Assembly: GCA_030616165.1 (NCBI GenBank)
Contig: JAUWXV010000001.1
Location: forward strand, 1 to 64,000
Direction: 5' to 3'
DNA length: 64,000 nt
From: a bacterium
GTDB lineage: Bacteria > SM23-31 > JAUVVT01
Shown here: positions 37,143 through 46,904 of the stretch, piece by piece
How the letters are laid out: the number at the start of each line of letters is the position of its first letter
Position numbering within the stretch: the stretch's first letter is position 1
The notes under the pieces: generated by a model
What the model saw: only the letters and a program-made list of their open reading frames with translations
Database searches by the model: none
Told to the model about the DNA's origin: nothing
Translations under genes and position numbers: made by a program

Positions 37143-39551
37143 ATGAAAAGAATAGTATTGTTATTCATTAATGTCTTATTTAGTATTCATTTTATAGTAT
37201 TTCAGGTTTCTTTATTTGCAAGTGATGAATTTGCTACTGCTCTGCAAACTGACGAGTTGGAGATTCTGCAAGACACGAAACCTTTAACCTGGGAGGGTGA
37301 CCTGTCGAAAAGAATGATGGACGGCGCCCATCGGTATATTGAGCGGAAAATCGACGAGTCAGTTACAGTCCGCCAGAAATACTGGAAGCGGGATCTCTCG
37401 TCACGAACTGCATATGAAAAATCCATCGAGCCGAACCGCAAGCGCTTCATGAAATGCATCGGTTTAGTGGGCGAGCGCGTGCCGGTTGTGATGCAGCGTC
37501 TTTGTGAAGATGCTAACCCAGAACTGGTTGCCGATACGGATAAATATAGCGTGTATCAGGTTCGCTGGTCGGTGCTGGATGGAGTGTTTGGCGAGGGGCT
37601 TTTGCTCGAGCCGAAGGTCAAGCCTACTGCTTATGTCGTGGCAGTTCCCGACGCGGGTCAGACTCCCGAACAAATTGTCGGCTTGGCAAGCGGCGTACCG
37701 AAAGAAGCACAGTATGCACGCCGCCTTGCCGAAAACGGCTTCCAGGTCGTGGTGCCGGTGATTATCAGCAGGTCTTCGGATTTTTCCGGGCACCAGGACC
37801 AGACACACCGTGAATGGATTTATCGCCAGGCGTTTCATATGGGCCGGCACATTATCGGCTACGAAATGCAGAAGGTGCTTGCAGTTGTGGACTGGTTCAA
37901 GAAAATAGCCGGAGAGGAGGCGAAGATAGGTGTTGTCGGATACGGTGAGGGAGGATTGATAGCGTTTTATGCCGCGGCAGTGGACACACGGATAGATGCA
38001 GCACTGGTCAGCGGTTATTTCCAATCGCGTCAGGGTGTGTGGAATGAGCCGATATACCGTAATGTGTGGGCGCTGCTGCATGAGTTTGGAGATGCCGAAA
38101 TCGCCACTCTGATTGCTCCACGTCCATTAGTAGTTGAATACAGCAGAGTGCCAGAGGTTGACGACTATGCAGAGAGGTTGCGGAGGAACCCTTATGTCAC
38201 GAGTGGTTTTACTGTCGACGGGTATAAGGGCCAACTGCGCACTCCGTCGTTTGAATCTGTCAGGGAGGAATTCAACCGAATTGACATACTGACGAAGCCG
38301 TCTTTTCAGCCGAAGAGCCTAATCAGCGGCAAGAACGGCTCTACTGTGGCCCCCGGCTCGGTACAAGCGATGCGGGAATTTGCCCAATTGTTTGGAGTCC
38401 GATCGTCTATGACGCTGTCAATCGACCTGCCCATTGATCGCCGCAAGTCGCTCGATTCTGCCGAATTGCAACACCGGCAGCTCAAAGAGCTTGAATACCA
38501 TGTGCAGCGGCTGATTCGCGATGCAGATTATGTCCGTGACCAATTCTTCATGTACAAGGTGATGCCCGAATTTGCAAAAAAGAGGTGGAGCACCGCACAG
38601 CGACACGAGACATATCCATCGCAGAAGTTCATAGAAGGAACAAAGGAGTACCGTCAATACTTCTGGGAGGAAGTGATAGGTAAGTTCGATGAGCCAATGC
38701 TTCCGATGAATCCGCGAGCAAGGAAAATTTATGACGAACCGAAATGGGCAGGCTACGAAGTGGTGCTGGACGTGTTTCCGGATGTGTTTGCCTGGGGCAT
38801 CCTGCTGGTTCCGAAAGACCTGAAAGCCGGTGAGAAGCGACCATTGGTGGTATACCAGCACGGACGCAATGGTCTGCCCAGGAACTCCATCAAGGGAGGG
38901 CGGGAAGTTGCAGCGAAACTGGCTGACCGAGGATTTATCACCTTTTCACCGCACAACCTTTACCGTGGTGAGGATCGGTATCGCTTTCTTGACCGCAAGG
39001 CTAATGGAGTTAAGGCATCATTGTTTTCTTTCATCCTCGCTCAACACGAGCAGATTCTAAACTGGCTTGAAAAACTGCCGTTTGTGGATAGTAAGCGAGT
39101 AGGATTCTACGGGATTAGCTATGGGGGTGAGACGGCGGTGCGTGTGCCGCCGTTGCTTGAGCGATATTGTCTGTCAATCTGCTCAGCCGACTTTAACGAC
39201 TGGGCGCGCAAGGTTGCCAGCACTCACCCTCAAGGCAGATACAGTTTTATGTACACTATTGAATGGGAGATGCCGTACTTTGACATGGGCAGTACGTTCA
39301 ACTATGCAGAGTTGGCATACCTGATGGTGCCGCGTCCGTTCATGGTCGAGCGTGGCCACCACGACACTGTTGCACCTGATGAGTGGGTTGCTTATGAGTA
39401 TGCAAAAGTGCGCTGGCTGTATGCACAACTGGGGCTTGCTGATAAAACAGAAATAGAATACTTTAACGGCGGACACGCCATTAACTTCAGCGGTACATTC
39501 AAGTTTCTGCACAAACACCTGAACTGGCCGGAGCCTGCGGGGCAAGAATAA
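37143..39551 (+). CDS. Secreted tandem alpha/beta hydrolase (acetyl-xylan-esterase-like)
   Basis: 802 aa with a signal peptide (about 1-26) and two alpha/beta hydrolase domains. In the first (about 100-400) the nucleophile elbow reads VGYGEGG, with Gly in place of Ser, so it is probably inactive. In the second (about 520-795) it is YGISYGG, with the acid in GHHDTVAPDE and the His in NGGHAINF, so it looks active. Similar proteins are annotated as acetyl xylan esterases or prolyl-oligopeptidase-like hydrolases. The 256-base gap before it is A+T-rich with no feature recognised. The gene itself is distinctly GC-rich, which suggests acquisition. Confidence 0.85.
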   Translation: MKRIVLLFINVLFSIHFIVFQVSLFASDEFATALQTDELEILQDTKPLTWEGDLSKRMMDGAHRYIERKIDESVTVRQKYWKRDLSSRTAYEKSIEPNRKRFMKCIGLVGERVPVVMQRLCEDANPELVADTDKYSVYQVRWSVLDGVFGEGLLLEPKVKPTAYVVAVPDAGQTPEQIVGLASGVPKEAQYARRLAENGFQVVVPVIISRSSDFSGHQDQTHREWIYRQAFHMGRHIIGYEMQKVLAVVDWFKKIAGEEAKIGVVGYGEGGLIAFYAAAVDTRIDAALVSGYFQSRQGVWNEPIYRNVWALLHEFGDAEIATLIAPRPLVVEYSRVPEVDDYAERLRRNPYVTSGFTVDGYKGQLRTPSFESVREEFNRIDILTKPSFQPKSLISGKNGSTVAPGSVQAMREFAQLFGVRSSMTLSIDLPIDRRKSLDSAELQHRQLKELEYHVQRLIRDADYVRDQFFMYKVMPEFAKKRWSTAQRHETYPSQKFIEGTKEYRQYFWEEVIGKFDEPMLPMNPRARKIYDEPKWAGYEVVLDVFPDVFAWGILLVPKDLKAGEKRPLVVYQHGRNGLPRNSIKGGREVAAKLADRGFITFSPHNLYRGEDRYRFLDRKANGVKASLFSFILAQHEQILNWLEKLPFVDSKRVGFYGISYGGETAVRVPPLLERYCLSICSADFNDWARKVASTHPQGRYSFMYTIEWEMPYFDMGSTFNYAELAYLMVPRPFMVERGHHDTVAPDEWVAYEYAKVRWLYAQLGLADKTEIEYFNGGHAINFSGTFKFLHKHLNWPEPAGQE

Positions 39552-39618
39552 GAGGAAAAGGTATTTTTGATAAAATAATTTCACATTATCTCAATAGAAC
39601 TACAATATTCTCTACATA

Positions 39619-41346
39619 TTAAAGCACGGGATGTTTTAAATGAAAATCGGTTGAATCCTGATAAACCTTTGCCAGAGCAAGCATTTCTGCCTCGCCGTAA
39701 AGTCTTCCAGTGAATGTGATGCTTGTAGGAGTGCCTTTTTTTGTAAATCCATTGGGCATAACTACAGCAGGATGTCCGGTCAGATTGGTTAAAAGAAGGT
39801 TGTTATTACCGCGAGTAGGTACCACGTAAACGTCAATATCAGACATCAATTCAGCCATAGCCTTCATAATTATAGTGCGAAATCGATTGGCTTGAATATA
39901 TTCAACAGCGGGAACCATTCGGGCAAGTCGGAAAGTATTTGGCCAGGCACCTCTATTTTGTCGAACAAGAAGGTCATCTTTGTTACTTCTCGTAAGTTCA
40001 TCAAAGGCAGCAGCCGCTTCAACTCTTAAGATGAAGTTTATTGCATTGATAGGATAATCAGGTAACTCGATAGGTATGAGGTTGATACCAAGGGAACGCA
40101 GCTTTTCAAGAGTGGCTTTATCGTTTGCTTTCCATTCTTTGTCTTTTCGCTCATTCTCGAATGCGCTTTTTATATATCCTACACGCAAATTTTTTATACC
40201 TGAATTACTATCCCAGTTGAACGGGATGTCCACAACGGTTCCATCTTTTCCATCTGGACCATAAATGGTGTTTAAAACCAGAGCGCAGTCTTCCACACTC
40301 CTGCACATAGGTCCGATTTTATCCATACTCCAACTCAAAGCCATAGCACCATACCGACTTATCCGCCCGAATGTAGTGCGCAGTCCTGTAACACCACATC
40401 TGGTTGACGGGGAAATAATAGAACCCAAAGTTTCTGTTCCAATGGAAAATCCAACTAAGCCTCCTGCTGTGGCTGCTCCCGGACCGGCTGAAGAACCGCT
40501 TGAACCCTGTTCGGGATTCCAGGGATTTTTCGTTTCGCCTCCAAACCATACATTTCCCATAGCGAGCGCACCGCTGGTTAATTTTGCAACTAACACCGCA
40601 CCTGCCTCTTCAAGACGCTTGACGACTGTCGCATTATCATCGATTACCTGGTCTTTGTAAGGCATTGCTCCCCATGTGGTTTTATATCCTTTCGTGGAAA
40701 AAAGGTCCTTAACTCCCCAGGGAATCCCGTGCAGTGCCCCTCGATACCGGCCTTTGGCAATTTCATCACCTGCTTTTTTCGCCTGCTCTATGGCTAATTC
40801 TTCTGTCAGAGTAACTATGCACTGGAGTTTGGGACCGTACTTTTTCAATCTCGACAGATACATTCTTGTAAGTTCTCCAGAACTTACCTTTCCTGATTTG
40901 ATGAACCGAGATAAATGCGTTACTGGCAAAAAAGCCAGTTCTTCAAGATTTGAAGGAATTTGAGATATCTGTACATTGCTTATTTTAATAGGTTTAGATT
41001 TTTTCTCAAAAGACATTCCGGGCAAGATTGGATTAAACTGAAGAGCAGGAGCCACGCTGTTTCCTAATGGAATCTTTCGAAGTTCTTCATATTTTTTAAG
41101 GTAATCATTTAATCCATCAACCATTAATTCCCGCTCTTCGTCGGTAAATTCTAAACCGGCTAACCCTTCAGCCTCTTTAAGCATATTTTTGGTAATCTTC
41201 TCATCTTTCTTACCCTGACATCTTACAAAGAGTATGCCCGGAAGGAGAGTAGAAGACAATCCAATGCCGGTAAAATAAGACAGAAAGAGGCGGCGGGTTA
41301 AATCTCTGTCTTTAGATGAATTTTTTGATTGTAAAAGATTCGGCAT
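39619..41346 (-). CDS. Exported amidase (amidase signature family)
   Basis: 575 aa. Tat-like leader TRRLFLSYFTGIGLSS. Amidase-signature catalytic residues: Lys in GIPWGVKDLF, cis-Ser in QGSSGSSAGPG, and nucleophile Ser in IGTETLGSI. A preceding region of about 100 residues follows the leader. Hydrolyses amide bonds; specificity cannot be read from sequence. AAAGGA precedes the start. Exported amidases of this kind are often mis-named GatA, but no gatB/gatC is present. Confidence 0.87.
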   Translation of the reverse strand: MPNLLQSKNSSKDRDLTRRLFLSYFTGIGLSSTLLPGILFVRCQGKKDEKITKNMLKEAEGLAGLEFTDEERELMVDGLNDYLKKYEELRKIPLGNSVAPALQFNPILPGMSFEKKSKPIKISNVQISQIPSNLEELAFLPVTHLSRFIKSGKVSSGELTRMYLSRLKKYGPKLQCIVTLTEELAIEQAKKAGDEIAKGRYRGALHGIPWGVKDLFSTKGYKTTWGAMPYKDQVIDDNATVVKRLEEAGAVLVAKLTSGALAMGNVWFGGETKNPWNPEQGSSGSSAGPGAATAGGLVGFSIGTETLGSIISPSTRCGVTGLRTTFGRISRYGAMALSWSMDKIGPMCRSVEDCALVLNTIYGPDGKDGTVVDIPFNWDSNSGIKNLRVGYIKSAFENERKDKEWKANDKATLEKLRSLGINLIPIELPDYPINAINFILRVEAAAAFDELTRSNKDDLLVRQNRGAWPNTFRLARMVPAVEYIQANRFRTIIMKAMAELMSDIDVYVVPTRGNNNLLLTNLTGHPAVVMPNGFTKKGTPTSITFTGRLYGEAEMLALAKVYQDSTDFHLKHPVL

Positions 41347-41431
41347 ATTGTTATCCTTTCTTATTATGATTTTATTAAAAGTCTGATTAAGAATAATAAA
41401 TAATGTATTTAAATTGACATAAAGTTAATTT

Positions 41432-41757
41432 GTCATTGCGAGTGAAGTCTCCCGAGTACTCGGGGGATGAAGCGTGGCAATCTCAACAATTGAATATATT
41501 AGTGATTTAAATAAAAGATTTTAATTTTCAGAGTTTGCCAAATTTATTTAATATAAAATATTAGTCAGTATTTTTCAATATAATTTATCTGACCTATTTA
41601 TAAAATTTTAGAGTAGGATAATTTGTCATTTCGACCGGAGTCTCCTGAGTACTCAGGGGACAAAGTGTCCTCCGAAGGCGGATCCGCCTTTGGCGGAGAG
41701 AAATCTCAAAAGACGAGATGTCTCGTCCCGACGGTTCGGGTTAAACATGACAAATTG
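41432..41757. repeat. Two dispersed GTCATT-type repeats upstream of the amidase gene
   Basis: 41432-41485: GTCATTGCGAGTGAAGTC...CGTGGCAATCTC with an internal CCCGAGTACTCGGG palindrome. 41624-41757: GTCATTTCGACCGGAGTC...AACATGACAAATTGAG, a longer composite with several internal palindromes, among them CTGAGTACTCAG. The gap 41347-41918 contains only these and A+T-rich DNA. Confidence 0.75.
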
Positions 41758-41918
41758 AGATATGCACAATTACTTGTATTTATACGAGTTCATGCAAGGC
41801 GAGGTGTTCTTCAAATCGCCACTTTCAAATTTTCAAGAAGTTTTAACTATTTTTTAAAAAACTGGAGGATATAATATTATGAGTTTGAATCGGCGAAATT
41901 CTTCTCATCCCATATCTC

Positions 41919-43331
41919 TTAATTTCCAAATCGGGGATTTACAACATTGCTGTAAATAGACCCGAATGTGTATCTCAATCCTATTGAAAAATAGTAACTA
42001 TATTGAGTGGCAAGTTGTTTCTGACGCAGCAGAATTTCCTCTTCCGTTGCACCCTTCTTGGGTAATGACAATTGGTCGTGAATCCTCGATGCGCTTCCTA
42101 ATAAACTCAGGGAGAATCCTTCAAAGAGACGCAGGGATAAATTACTAAATAATACTAATCTGTTTTTGCTGAAATCGTGAGAATAGTGTGAACCCGCTAA
42201 TGTGGTACTCACAGAGCCCCATCTTTCCTTAACCTCATACGTAGCGGAAAGACTTTCACTAACTAAGTTCTCTCTGAGTTTTTCATAAATAGTTTCTTCG
42301 TCGTAGCGAATGTTAGTATTACCCACTCTGTAAAGAAAACGAAATTCTCTTCGTGTGGATTGAGCGTATGGAAATACATTGTATTCAATGGCAGGTGCAA
42401 CATTGAAAGAAAATTTAGTATTAGTATAGATTGATGATAGTGCATCCCCATATACTCCAATCGACCAGTGTCCACCAAGACTTTTAACGAGTAACCCACG
42501 AAATGAGTGAGACCTTATAAAACTGGAGATTGTATTATCACCTATTTTGTAATTGGTTTCATTATAATTTGTACTAAAAGAAAGGCTTGTTTTCCAGTCG
42601 GGTGCTACTCTATCTGCAGAAACAGACCCATAAATCGACATACTTTTTATGGATTCCTCTCCATTAAAAAAACCCCTGATACTGCTATTAAATACCCAGT
42701 AGTCCCATTTGTCCACCACAGCACCCGGGTCTGTCCTCTTCCTGTAATTAATAGAAATATATTCGGCAAGAGGAGTTTTAGATACATAAGGCATTAAGCC
42801 CATTTTAAGAATCCTCACAATCCCGCTCCTGCGGATTTCTTGTGTGTCTGTTTGTCTTGATACGTACTTTAGCGTATCATTCTGATTAACAAAGTTTTGC
42901 TGCCCGGTAAGAGTCAGTGTGTATTCTAATCCTCCGGCACCAGTCCTCTGAGTTGTCAGCATTATATAGACCTGTGCTTGTTTCCTGTCCCGCACGTAAT
43001 TCACGAAAGGGATTTCCCTTTTAATGTGATCCTGATAGGAAGACAATCTGTCGAGGAAGATTCTTACGGCACTCTCCTGCAGTTCTGTACTGTCACTTTC
43101 GACCTCTTGTGAATAAGATTGGGGAATTGAAATAAAACAAATCAAAAATAGTATGGTGCTGAGATAAAGAAAAGTCAATGACAGGGCAGTTCTAAAGCGA
43201 GAAATGACTGCAGTCATTGAGGGGAATACCATCACAAAACGCTGTTTGTAGTTTTTATTCATACAACTAAGTGAGCGCTTTGAATTACCGAACAATACAA
43301 AACAAGAAAAAATGCGAATAAATTGATTCAT
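41919..43331 (-). CDS. Outer-membrane beta-barrel-like protein, paralogue 1
   Basis: 470 aa. A leader of about 30 residues (with SLSCMNKNYK) comes before a good signal peptide (RFRTALSLTFLYLSTILF, cleaved near IPQSYSQ). The first mature domain contains RDRKQAQVYIMLTTQRTGAGG, a pattern common in uncharacterised FCB proteins, and the last 250 residues are alternating strands ending in YSIGLRYTFGSIYSN, suggesting a barrel. It is roughly 70 percent identical by eye to the protein at 43988 and lacks that protein's glycine-rich tail. Function unknown. Confidence 0.75.
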   Translation of the reverse strand: MNQFIRIFSCFVLFGNSKRSLSCMNKNYKQRFVMVFPSMTAVISRFRTALSLTFLYLSTILFLICFISIPQSYSQEVESDSTELQESAVRIFLDRLSSYQDHIKREIPFVNYVRDRKQAQVYIMLTTQRTGAGGLEYTLTLTGQQNFVNQNDTLKYVSRQTDTQEIRRSGIVRILKMGLMPYVSKTPLAEYISINYRKRTDPGAVVDKWDYWVFNSSIRGFFNGEESIKSMSIYGSVSADRVAPDWKTSLSFSTNYNETNYKIGDNTISSFIRSHSFRGLLVKSLGGHWSIGVYGDALSSIYTNTKFSFNVAPAIEYNVFPYAQSTRREFRFLYRVGNTNIRYDEETIYEKLRENLVSESLSATYEVKERWGSVSTTLAGSHYSHDFSKNRLVLFSNLSLRLFEGFSLSLLGSASRIHDQLSLPKKGATEEEILLRQKQLATQYSYYFSIGLRYTFGSIYSNVVNPRFGN

Positions 43332-43477
43332 AGTGAATTACTCCCTGAGTTTATATTTAAAAGGTATTTCGACTAACTTGTTATTTAAGATGACACGGCA
43401 AAAAGTAAAAATTAAGGAGTTTAATGATGGGTTCAATAAATAAATTCTATTGTAAATTAAGAACTTATACACCAGAC

Positions 43478-43506
43478 TGTCATTCCCGCGAAAGCGGGAA
43501 TCCACC
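43478..43506. repeat. Dispersed palindrome CTGTCATTCCCGCGAAAGCGGGAATCC
   Basis: The palindrome TCCCGC-GAAA-GCGGGA with its GTCAT lead is a very common bacterial intergenic repeat. It lies in the 5' leader region of paralogue 1. Confidence 0.8.
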
Positions 43507-43768
43507 TTTTGCCGCTTCGTCATTTGAAGAATATGGATTATGATAGTATATGTTCAATTTTTCAGTCCTATAAATATATGACTATCTAAATTTGTTAATA
43601 GTTTTACTAAATTTAATATGCGGAGTTCCTTATTAATACAATGTTAGGACGGATTACGCTGGTGTTAATCTCTGTAGTTCTGTAATTTTTATAAAAAGGA
43701 TTATAAGAAAAAAGACAATTATTCCCCCATCTAATCATTTTCCAATTTTTATTTCTTTTATATATTTA

Positions 43769-43797
43769 AATATAATAAAATCAAATAAATTAGTCAA
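43769..43797 (-). promoter_or_regulatory. Promoter of barrel paralogue 1
   Basis: On the minus strand: TTGACT (43797-43792), 17-base spacer, TATATT (43774-43769). It lies 438 bases before the start codon, leaving a long leader that contains a repeat. The sequence from about 43722 to 43820 is clearly homologous to the promoter region of paralogue 2. Confidence 0.7.
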
Positions 43798-43852
43798 GGT
43801 ATTCTTTAAGTTTTATGTAAAAATTTATCACATTGAATATTAATCAAAGAAT

Positions 43853-43887
43853 AAAAAAGCCCATTGCATTAACAATCTGTAATGGGC
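43853..43887 (-). terminator. Terminator after barrel paralogue 2
   Basis: GCCCATT (43859-43865) pairs with AATGGGC (43881-43887); on the minus strand the stem is followed by TTTTTT. It separates the two paralogous genes. Confidence 0.75.
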
Positions 43888-43987
43888 AAAAATATTTGTT
43901 ATTATTTTATCAACTATTGGTGGAAGGGCCCTTTTTATTCGTATTATAAATGCAGTCTGAACAACTTCTAATCCATGTCACTTAATC

Positions 43988-45445
43988 TCAACGAAATCCA
44001 CCTCCTCCTCCACCCCCACCACCTCTACCTCGAGGACTTCCAAATCGAGGATTTACAACGTTGCTGTAAATAGACCCAAATGTGTATCTAAATCCCACTG
44101 AAACCATGTAGTCATATTGAGTGGCAAGTTGCCTCTGACGCAGCAAGATTTCCTCATCCGTTGCCTCCTCCATAGGTAATGATAATTGGTCATGAATCCA
44201 GGATACGTTTGCGAATATAGTTATGGAAAGTCCTTCAAAAAGGCGAAGGGATAAATTACTGCGTAATTCTAAACGCTTTTTCCTGAAATCGTGAAAGTAG
44301 TGTGAACCTTCCAATGTGGATGTCACAGAGCCCCATCTTTCCTTAACCTCATACGTAGCAGAAAGACTTTCATTAAATAAGTTCTCTCTGAGTTTTTCAT
44401 AAACGGTTTCTTCGTCATAGCGAATGTTAGTATCGCCTATTCTGTAAAGAAAACGAAATTCCCTTCTCGTAGATTCAGCATAGGGGAACACATTGTATTC
44501 AATTGCAGGTGCCACACTGAAAGATAATTTAGTGTTAGCATAGATTGATGATAGTGCAGACCCATATCCTCCAATCGACCAATGTTCACCAAGACTTTTG
44601 ACAATCAACCCCTGAAATCTCTGAGACCTTCTATAACTGAGAATAGTACCGTCTTCTGTTACGTAACGGCCTTCATCATAGTCTGTGTCTATACCAAAGT
44701 TTATTTTCCAGTAAGGGGTTACACGGTCAATAGAAAAAGAGGCATCAATTGAATAGCTTTTTCTCTTCTCTTCTCCATTAGTGCGACCGCTGATATTGGT
44801 ATTGAAAACCCAATAGTCCCACTTATCCACCACAGCAGTTGGCTCTGCCCTCAGCCTGTAATTAACAGAAATATAATCACCAAGCGGAGTTTTAGACACA
44901 TAGCGTACCAAGCCCATCTTAAGAATCCGTACAAGCCCGCTCCGAATGATTTCCTGGGTATCTGCTTGTTTTGATACATACTTCAATGTATCGTTCATGC
45001 CGACAAAATTTTGCTGTCCGATGAGTGTTATTGTGTATTCCATTCCTCCAGCGCCGGTCCTCTGCTGTGTTAGCATCACATAAACCTGCGCTTGTTTCCT
45101 GTCCCGAACATAATTCACGAAAGTAATCTCCCTTTTGACATGATCTTGATAAAGACGCGATACGTCAAGGAAAATTTTTACGGCACTCTCTCGCAATGCT
45201 GTGGTATCACTTTTTGCTTCCTGAGAATAAGAGTGAGGAACCGAAATAAAACAAATCAAAAATAGTATGGCACCTAAATAAAGAAGGGTCAATGACAGGA
45301 CAGTTTTAAAGCGAGAAATTGGTGCCGTCATTGAGGAAAATACCATCAGAAAACGGTGTTTATAGTTTTTATTCATACAACTAAGTGAACGCTTTGGACC
45401 TCCGAACAATAAAAAACAAGATAAAATGCCAACAAATCGTTTCAT
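43988..45445 (-). CDS. Outer-membrane beta-barrel-like protein, paralogue 2, with Gly-rich tail
   Basis: 485 aa, paralogue of the protein at 41919 with the same leader, signal peptide (RFKTVLSLTLLYLGAILF), RDRKQAQVYVML domain and strand-rich C-terminal half. The start at 45445 has AAGGAGAG upstream, which supports the long leader. The C-terminus carries an extra tail after NPRFGS, PRGRGGGGGGGGGFR, nine consecutive glycines flanked by Arg. Such tails are often low-complexity surface or secretion features. Function unknown. Confidence 0.75.
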   Translation of the reverse strand: MKRFVGILSCFLLFGGPKRSLSCMNKNYKHRFLMVFSSMTAPISRFKTVLSLTLLYLGAILFLICFISVPHSYSQEAKSDTTALRESAVKIFLDVSRLYQDHVKREITFVNYVRDRKQAQVYVMLTQQRTGAGGMEYTITLIGQQNFVGMNDTLKYVSKQADTQEIIRSGLVRILKMGLVRYVSKTPLGDYISVNYRLRAEPTAVVDKWDYWVFNTNISGRTNGEEKRKSYSIDASFSIDRVTPYWKINFGIDTDYDEGRYVTEDGTILSYRRSQRFQGLIVKSLGEHWSIGGYGSALSSIYANTKLSFSVAPAIEYNVFPYAESTRREFRFLYRIGDTNIRYDEETVYEKLRENLFNESLSATYEVKERWGSVTSTLEGSHYFHDFRKKRLELRSNLSLRLFEGLSITIFANVSWIHDQLSLPMEEATDEEILLRQRQLATQYDYMVSVGFRYTFGSIYSNVVNPRFGSPRGRGGGGGGGGGFR

Positions 45446-45799
45446 TGTAGATCTCTCCTTAAGTTCAGGTTAAAGTGGATACTTATATAACTCGTTTATA
45501 TTCAAGGTATTTCGGATTTCTATTACTGTAAATTTATTGTTTTCCTTATTATTTCATTATCTACTTGAGTTTTTAATCTTGCTTTATATACATTTTTTAT
45601 CCAAAATAATTCAAAAAAGAATTTTATTTATTAAAAAATTTTGTTTTATATTAACTTAAGAATTAAAAAAAACAAAATCGGAGACTGGTGAAAAAGTTTT
45701 ATGAAATAAGTTGAATCTGATTTTTAAAACGGAGAAATAACATCAAATCATGTTCCACCATCTAATCATTTTCCAATTTTTATTACTTTTATATGCATA

Positions 45800-45828
45800 A
45801 ATATAATAAATTCAAGGACATTAGTCAA
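45800..45828 (-). promoter_or_regulatory. Promoter of barrel paralogue 2
   Basis: On the minus strand: TTGACT (45828-45823), 17-base spacer, TATATT (45805-45800), 355 bases before the start codon. The same flanking sequence (CCATCTAATCATTTTCC and neighbours) is found at paralogue 1. Confidence 0.7.
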
Positions 45829-45907
45829 GTTATTCTGAAAGTTTTATAAAATTTTTTTTTTTTAAAAATCTGGCATTTTTAATTTTGTAACCTGATAAAA
45901 TTTTAAT

Positions 45908-45940
45908 AAAAAAGCCCATTAATAAAAATTATTAATGGGC
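45908..45940 (-). terminator. Terminator after the Cys-rich secreted protein gene
   Basis: GCCCATTAAT (45914-45923) pairs with ATTAATGGGC (45931-45940); followed on the minus strand by TTTTTT. A T run also follows on the plus strand after a short gap. Confidence 0.8.
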
Positions 45941-46018
45941 TTGGGTGTTTTTTATTTCTGCAGAGTATGAATTATATTCCCCAACTATATATATTTACAT
46001 AATTTTTATTTAAAAATA

Positions 46019-46444
46019 TCACTTATTAGATTCAGCGGTAGAAGTTTGACAACTTGGACAACTGCTTCCTGACTCAGCAGTCTTTGAATCCTGTAATTTC
46101 AAATCAGTGAAATTAACTTTTTTGGATACCGGGCAGATATAACCGCTTACTTCTACATTTTTCCCCACATAATTCTCAAGAGTTGAAACTTTCTTTGCTT
46201 CTTCGTTAAAAAGATGGATTTTCCCATCTGATGTCTTAAGAGCATATTTATGATTACATGATTCACCTTCACTCTTCTCAGGATGGGTGGAAGCACAGTC
46301 GCCGCTGCATTCTTTTCCTTCTTCGTTAATAAGAACTACTGCTCCTTTTAACGACTTTGAGGAATCATCGGCTGCAATTGAAGTTGAGACAAAAAATAAA
46401 AATAACGCAAGAAACAATGACACTATCAAATTTTTTGAATTCAT
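46019..46444 (-). CDS. Small Cys-rich secreted protein
   Basis: 141 aa from the ATG at 46444, chosen for AAGGAG upstream. Signal peptide about 1-24 (LIVSLFLALFLFFVSTS). The mature part has a CSGDC pair, a single Cys, then a small strand-rich domain (KYALKTSDGKIHLFN, NYVGKNVEVSGYICP) resembling an OB-like fold, and a tail with SCPSCQTS. Two Cys pairs suggest metal binding or disulphides. No named family recognised. Confidence 0.75.
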   Translation of the reverse strand: MNSKNLIVSLFLALFLFFVSTSIAADDSSKSLKGAVVLINEEGKECSGDCASTHPEKSEGESCNHKYALKTSDGKIHLFNEEAKKVSTLENYVGKNVEVSGYICPVSKKVNFTDLKLQDSKTAESGSSCPSCQTSTAESNK

Positions 46445-46614
46445 AGCACACTCCTTAACTGTTAAAATGATTATTAAGTGCATTTCATATTTTTTGTATT
46501 AGAAAAACTGCGAGAAGTTTTAAATATCTAACATAAAATATTTTTTTAAAGTTCCCTCATCTAAAAAATTTATTAAAAAAAATTCGAAAAAGGGTATTCA
46601 GTCAGCGAAGGAAT

Positions 46615-46893
46615 TTATTTCTTATCTTTCCAGTTCCACCATTTTAGAAGTTTCGGGTTGTGTTTTTTGTTGGATGCATAATAGACAGCACAGCGGAATA
46701 CATAAAGCATACATCTGTCTATATGTGTGCCCTTTTGATGTGAAAGTTTGAAGTAAAGTTCTTCAGGGTTCCGGTTTTTAAAATCTTGAACTTAACGGAA
46801 ACCCAGGTTCCACAAACCTTTGGCGATTTTTTTACCGACACCGGAAATCTGCTGTAAATCTTTCAATACGGATTGTTTTTTAGATTTTGTCAT
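46615..46893 (-). pseudogene. Cdd1 (Pathogenicity locus) HhH protein with in-frame stop
   Basis: Reading minus from ATG 46893 gives 92 codons with a helix-hairpin-helix start (KDLQQISGVGKKIAKGLW) and, after an internal TAA at codon 34 (46794-46792), the rest of the family: EELYFKLSHQKG, DRCMLYVFRCAVYYAS, LLKWWNWKDKK. This is the Cdd1 family (about 90 aa), complete but for one nonsense codon. No frameshift is needed. Either a recent pseudogene, a sequencing error, or a recoded stop. Confidence 0.8.
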
Positions 46894-46904
46894 ATAATCC
46901 TGTA

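Noticed and set aside
37464-38081. 205-codon frame on the minus strand
   Set aside because: Antisense to the tandem hydrolase gene; long open frames on the opposite strand are expected in GC-rich coding DNA.
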